Below are positions 60,851 through 64,000 of a stretch of 64,000 bases of DNA, in pieces. The stretch lies in assembly GCA_031552535.1 (NCBI GenBank), contig JAVBMJ010000041.1, forward strand, positions 1-64,000. Direction: 5' to 3'. The translations under genes were made by a program, and so were the position numbers. The DNA is from JAVBMJ01 sp031552535 (lineage in GTDB: Bacteria > Bacteroidota > Bacteroidia > Bacteroidales > Rikenellaceae). How positions within the stretch are numbered: the stretch's first letter is position 1; the number at the start of each line of letters is the position of its first letter. The notes beneath the pieces were generated by a model. The model was not told the DNA's origin. It did not search any database and worked only from the letters and a program-made list of their open reading frames with translations.

Positions 60851-63058
60851 ATGAAGGCTAAATTTTTGGCAATGGCGGCGCTTGCGGTGTTCGCGGTGTC
60901 GTGTACGGACAAGAACACGGAAGGGAACTTTACTCAGTATGTCGACCCGTATATCGGTACGGGCGGGCACGGTCATGTATTTATGGGTGCCTGTGTCCCG
61001 TTCGGGCTCGTGCAGCTCGGGCCGACCAGTATTCCCCAGACATGGGACTGGACCTCGGGGTACCATATTTCGGATACCACGGTAACGGGATTCAGCCATC
61101 TGCACCTGAGCGGTACGGGCATAGGTGATTTGAGCGACATTTCGTTCATGCCTGTCACAGGCGACGTGACATTGGGGCGCGGCAATGAAGCCGATCAGCA
61201 AAGCGGCCACTGGTCGTACTTTTCGAGGGCCAACGAGAAAAGCCGTGCGGGATACTACGCCACACGTCTCGACCGCTACGGGGTCGACGTCGAGCTTACG
61301 GCGACCAAGCGTGTCGGGTTCCATAAGTATACTTTCCCCACCGGTGCGGCAGATGCGCGGGTAGTGATCGACCTTGAGAACGGGACGTGCTGGGATGCTC
61401 CCGTGGAAGGGTATATCGTTCAGGAGAACGATACGGTGATCTCGGGTTACCGTTACTCTACGGGATGGGCCAGGAACCAGAGGATATATTTTACAGCACA
61501 CTTCTCGCAGCCTATCCGTAAATTTGTCGTTTCCGAGGGTAACGACCGCCGCGAAGGCGGAATGCTCAAGGCGCAACGGGTTTATGGTCAGGCGTGGTTC
61601 GATGTCGATGCGTCGAAGCCGCTGTATGTGAAAGTAGCACTCTCGCCGGTCGACATCGACGGGGCGCGGGCCAATATGAAAGCCGAACTTCCGGGCTGGG
61701 ATTTTGCCGGGGCAATCGGGGCCGCAGACTGTGCATGGAACAGCGAACTTGGTAAGATAAAGATAAAAACCTCTGATGCCGGGGCCAGGAAAGTTTTCTA
61801 TACGTCGTTGTACCATACGATGATAGCGCCGTCGGAGTTCTGCGACGTGCGGGGCGACTACCGTGGTTCCGACAGCACTATACATGTAGGCGATTTTGTG
61901 AACTACACCACCTTCTCGTTGTGGGACACCTACCGTGCGGCACACCCCCTGATGACGATCATTCATCCCGAAAAAGTGGACGACGTGATAAACACGATGA
62001 TCCACATATATAAGGAGCAGGGCAAACTTCCCGTGTGGCACTTTATGGCGTGCGAGACCGATTGCATGGTGGGTAATCCGGCTATACCGGTAGTGGCCGA
62101 CGCCATATTGAAGGGCTACAAGGGATTCGACCACGAGTTGGCTTACGAGGCGATGAAAACCTCGGCCATGCTCGACGAACGCGGGTTGGCGCAACTCAAA
62201 CGCTACGGCTACATCCCTTACGACAGCATCTATGAGTCGGTGGCCCGCTGTATGGAATATGCCATCGCCGACTGGTCGCTGGCTCAGGTGGCGGCCAAAA
62301 TGAATAAGACGACCGACTACAGCTATTTCTCACAACGCAGCAAATCGTATGCGCACTATTTCGACCGCAAGTCGGGATTCATCCGCGGGCTGTCGACCGA
62401 GGGTAAAAAACGCACGCCGTTTAATCCGTTCGAGTCGATCCATGAACAGAACGACTTCACCGAAGGGAACGCATGGCAGTATACATGGCTGGTGCCTCAC
62501 GATGTGGACGGATTGGTCAGTTTGTTCGGTGGCCGTGAGCGGTTTATCGAAAAACTCGATTCGCTGTTTATTGTCGAGGGCTACATGGGTGACCACGCTT
62601 CGCCCGACATCAGCGGGTTGATAGGGCAGTATGCCCACGGCAATGAACCGAGCCACCACGTGGTGTATATGTACAATATGGTTGGGCAGCCGTGGAAGAC
62701 GGCGGAACTTGTCCGCCGGATATTGACCACGCTCTACCACGATGCGCCCGACGGTTTGTGCGGCAACGAGGATGTGGGCCAGATGTCGGCATGGTATGTT
62801 CTTTCGTCGATGGGATTCTATCAGGTCGAACCGGCCGGCGGGCGCTATATATTCGGTAGCCCGCTGTTCGACGAGGCGGAGATCAACGTCGGCGGAGGCA
62901 AGACCTTCAAAATTGTAGCCGTTAACAACAGCGCCGAAAATAAATACATCCAAAGTGTGAAACTCAACGGCCGTACCTACGACAAAAATTATATCGCTTT
63001 CGAAGATATAATGAACGGCGGCAAACTTGAGTTCACGATGGGGAATACGCATCAGTAG
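60851..63058 (+). CDS. GH92 family alpha-mannosidase
   Basis: A 735-residue lipoprotein (signal ends in AVFAVSC) of GH92, calcium-dependent exo-alpha-mannosidases that trim alpha-1,2-, 1,3- or 1,4-mannose from host or yeast N-glycans. VDPYIGTGGHGHVFMGACVPFGLVQLGPTS, the FSHLHLSGTG block, the TTFSLWDTYRAAHPL block and the C-terminal CGNEDVGQMSAWYVLSSMGFYQ are typical. It lies in the same direction as GH20 and GH3 and so likely works on the same substrates. An ATG at 60818 adds eleven residues; the ATG at 60851 gives a better lipoprotein signal. Confidence 0.92.
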   Translation: MKAKFLAMAALAVFAVSCTDKNTEGNFTQYVDPYIGTGGHGHVFMGACVPFGLVQLGPTSIPQTWDWTSGYHISDTTVTGFSHLHLSGTGIGDLSDISFMPVTGDVTLGRGNEADQQSGHWSYFSRANEKSRAGYYATRLDRYGVDVELTATKRVGFHKYTFPTGAADARVVIDLENGTCWDAPVEGYIVQENDTVISGYRYSTGWARNQRIYFTAHFSQPIRKFVVSEGNDRREGGMLKAQRVYGQAWFDVDASKPLYVKVALSPVDIDGARANMKAELPGWDFAGAIGAADCAWNSELGKIKIKTSDAGARKVFYTSLYHTMIAPSEFCDVRGDYRGSDSTIHVGDFVNYTTFSLWDTYRAAHPLMTIIHPEKVDDVINTMIHIYKEQGKLPVWHFMACETDCMVGNPAIPVVADAILKGYKGFDHELAYEAMKTSAMLDERGLAQLKRYGYIPYDSIYESVARCMEYAIADWSLAQVAAKMNKTTDYSYFSQRSKSYAHYFDRKSGFIRGLSTEGKKRTPFNPFESIHEQNDFTEGNAWQYTWLVPHDVDGLVSLFGGRERFIEKLDSLFIVEGYMGDHASPDISGLIGQYAHGNEPSHHVVYMYNMVGQPWKTAELVRRILTTLYHDAPDGLCGNEDVGQMSAWYVLSSMGFYQVEPAGGRYIFGSPLFDEAEINVGGGKTFKIVAVNNSAENKYIQSVKLNGRTYDKNYIAFEDIMNGGKLEFTMGNTHQ

Positions 63059-63171
63059 TGGGGTGTATTTCATGATTTTGCAACTCTGGGGAGGCGTTTA
63101 CGGTCTCCCCGGAGGTGTATTTGGAAATTTATTCCCGGGCGGTGAACCGTCTTCTGAAAAATATATAAGAC

Positions 63172-64000
63172 ATGATTTCGAAAATATCTGTATTGGGGGT
63201 TATGGCGGCGGCAATAGTGGCTGTATCATGCGGGGATAATGTCCCTAAGTACAAAGATGCTTCGCTTGGCCCGGCGGATAGGGCGCGCGATCTGGTGGGG
63301 CGCATGACCCTGGAAGAAAAGATCGGACAGTTGATTTCGCCCTACGGCTGGGAGATGTTCGAACGGCGGGGCGAAGAGGTGGTGCTGACCGACCACTTCA
63401 GGGAGACTGTCGGCGAGCGTCATGCGGGAATGTTCTGGGGGACTTTCCGGGCCGACCCATGGACGCGGCGCGACCTGGAGACGGGGCTCGATCCACATAT
63501 GGCGGCCCGGCTGGCAAATATGATGCAGCGCTACGTGGTGGAGAACACGCGCCTGGGGATTCCGCTGTTCCTGGCCGAGGAAGCTCCTCACGGCCATATG
63601 GCTATAGGAGCCACGGTGTTTCCCACAGCCATAGGCCAGGCTTCTACGTGGAATCCGGCCCTCATTGAGCGTATGGGAGGACTCATATCGCGGGAGATAA
63701 GGTTGCAGGGAGGACATATAAGCTACGGGCCGGTGCTCGACATCTCGCGCGACCCGCGCTGGTCGCGGGTGGAGGAGTGTTATGGAGAGGACCCTGTTCT
63801 GACGGCGCTTATGGGCGCGGCTTTCGTGCGCGGGTCGGGCGGAGGCAACCTTGCATTGCCCGGCAGCACGGTCTCGACGCTCAAACATTTTATAGCTTAC
63901 GGGGTATCAGACGGAGGGCAGAACGGGGGGAGCAACCTGATAGGTGAACGCGAACTTAGAAGCGTCTACCTGCCGCCGTTCAAGGCTGCTGTCGATGCCG
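63172..64000 (+). CDS. GH3 family glycoside hydrolase, cut by window edge
   Basis: The first 276 codons of a GH3 enzyme run to the end of the window without a stop. A lipoprotein signal (MAAAIVAVSC) is followed by the GH3 N-terminal barrel: RARDLVGRMTLEEKIGQL, a PLFLAEEAPHGHMAIG block, the SYGPVLDISRDPRWSRVEECYGEDP block and STLKHFIAYG with the catalytic-domain Lys-His. Beta-glucosidase or beta-xylosidase activity is typical; a role on host glycans is inferred from the neighbours. It starts 113 bases after GH92, with a hairpin (GGGGAG ... CTCCCC) at about 63088-63111 in between. Confidence 0.9.
   Translation, partial: MISKISVLGVMAAAIVAVSCGDNVPKYKDASLGPADRARDLVGRMTLEEKIGQLISPYGWEMFERRGEEVVLTDHFRETVGERHAGMFWGTFRADPWTRRDLETGLDPHMAARLANMMQRYVVENTRLGIPLFLAEEAPHGHMAIGATVFPTAIGQASTWNPALIERMGGLISREIRLQGGHISYGPVLDISRDPRWSRVEECYGEDPVLTALMGAAFVRGSGGGNLALPGSTVSTLKHFIAYGVSDGGQNGGSNLIGERELRSVYLPPFKAAVDA

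Noticed and set aside
60845..62194. Long minus-strand frame of 449 codons opposite the GH92 gene
   Set aside because: It is a shadow of the GC-rich third codon positions in GH92; no domain is seen and the plus-strand frame has clear family blocks.

Overview
The window looks like chromosome of a Bacteroidales bacterium, and an Alistipes/Rikenellaceae-like gut commensal is the best guess. The grounds are promoters of the Bacteroidetes type (TTTG, about 20 bases, TAnnTTTG), a DUF4492 gene ahead of cydAB, an EF-G-like paralogue, many lipoprotein glycoside hydrolases, and moderately GC-rich codon use. The genus call is inference only.

Layout. 1-161: the right end of an inverted-repeat element. 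162-11,000: mostly housekeeping genes (GNAT acetyltransferase, PBP1C, a four-subunit 2-oxoacid:ferredoxin oxidoreductase, YjbR, FabG, GlyA, an NfeD-like/flotillin pair). 11,452-31,390: one long minus-strand gene cluster, read right to left, for a surface polysaccharide. 31,970-38,576: DUF4492-cydAB, a Gdx/SugE exporter, gpsA, pgi and mgsA. 39,068-42,580: a three-gene operon of an ArnT-like glycosyltransferase, a GtrA protein and an FAD oxidoreductase. 42,845-55,929: tRNA-Gln, a deoxyinosine/uracil DNA glycosylase, a transglutaminase-like lipoprotein, a GH29 fucosidase, a large hybrid histidine kinase, an EF-G2-like factor and an S41 protease. 56,180-64,000: four co-oriented glycoside hydrolases (GH20, a GH36-like enzyme, GH92 and a GH3 cut by the window edge), a set suited to trimming host N- or O-glycans.

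The most notable system is the polysaccharide cluster. It has a WecA-type initiating transferase, a flippase, a polymerase, two glycosyltransferases and a UDP-L-FucNAc/L-QuiNAc-type pathway. It also has a phosphonate module: a cytidylyltransferase-PEP mutase fusion, phosphonopyruvate decarboxylase, an iron-dependent alcohol dehydrogenase in place of the usual aminotransferase, and a LicD transferase. Read together, the genes predict 2-hydroxyethylphosphonate, activated as its CMP derivative and placed on a glycan by LicD. A FabH-SDR-acetyltransferase cassette at the far end may build an acyl group such as 3-hydroxybutyryl for an amino sugar.

The intergenic spaces from about 31 to 52 kb carry several short inverted-repeat (MITE-like) elements and a recurring hairpin repeat. 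One element ends two bases before the start codon of the Gdx exporter gene. I saw no CRISPR array, rRNA, complete insertion sequence or prophage.
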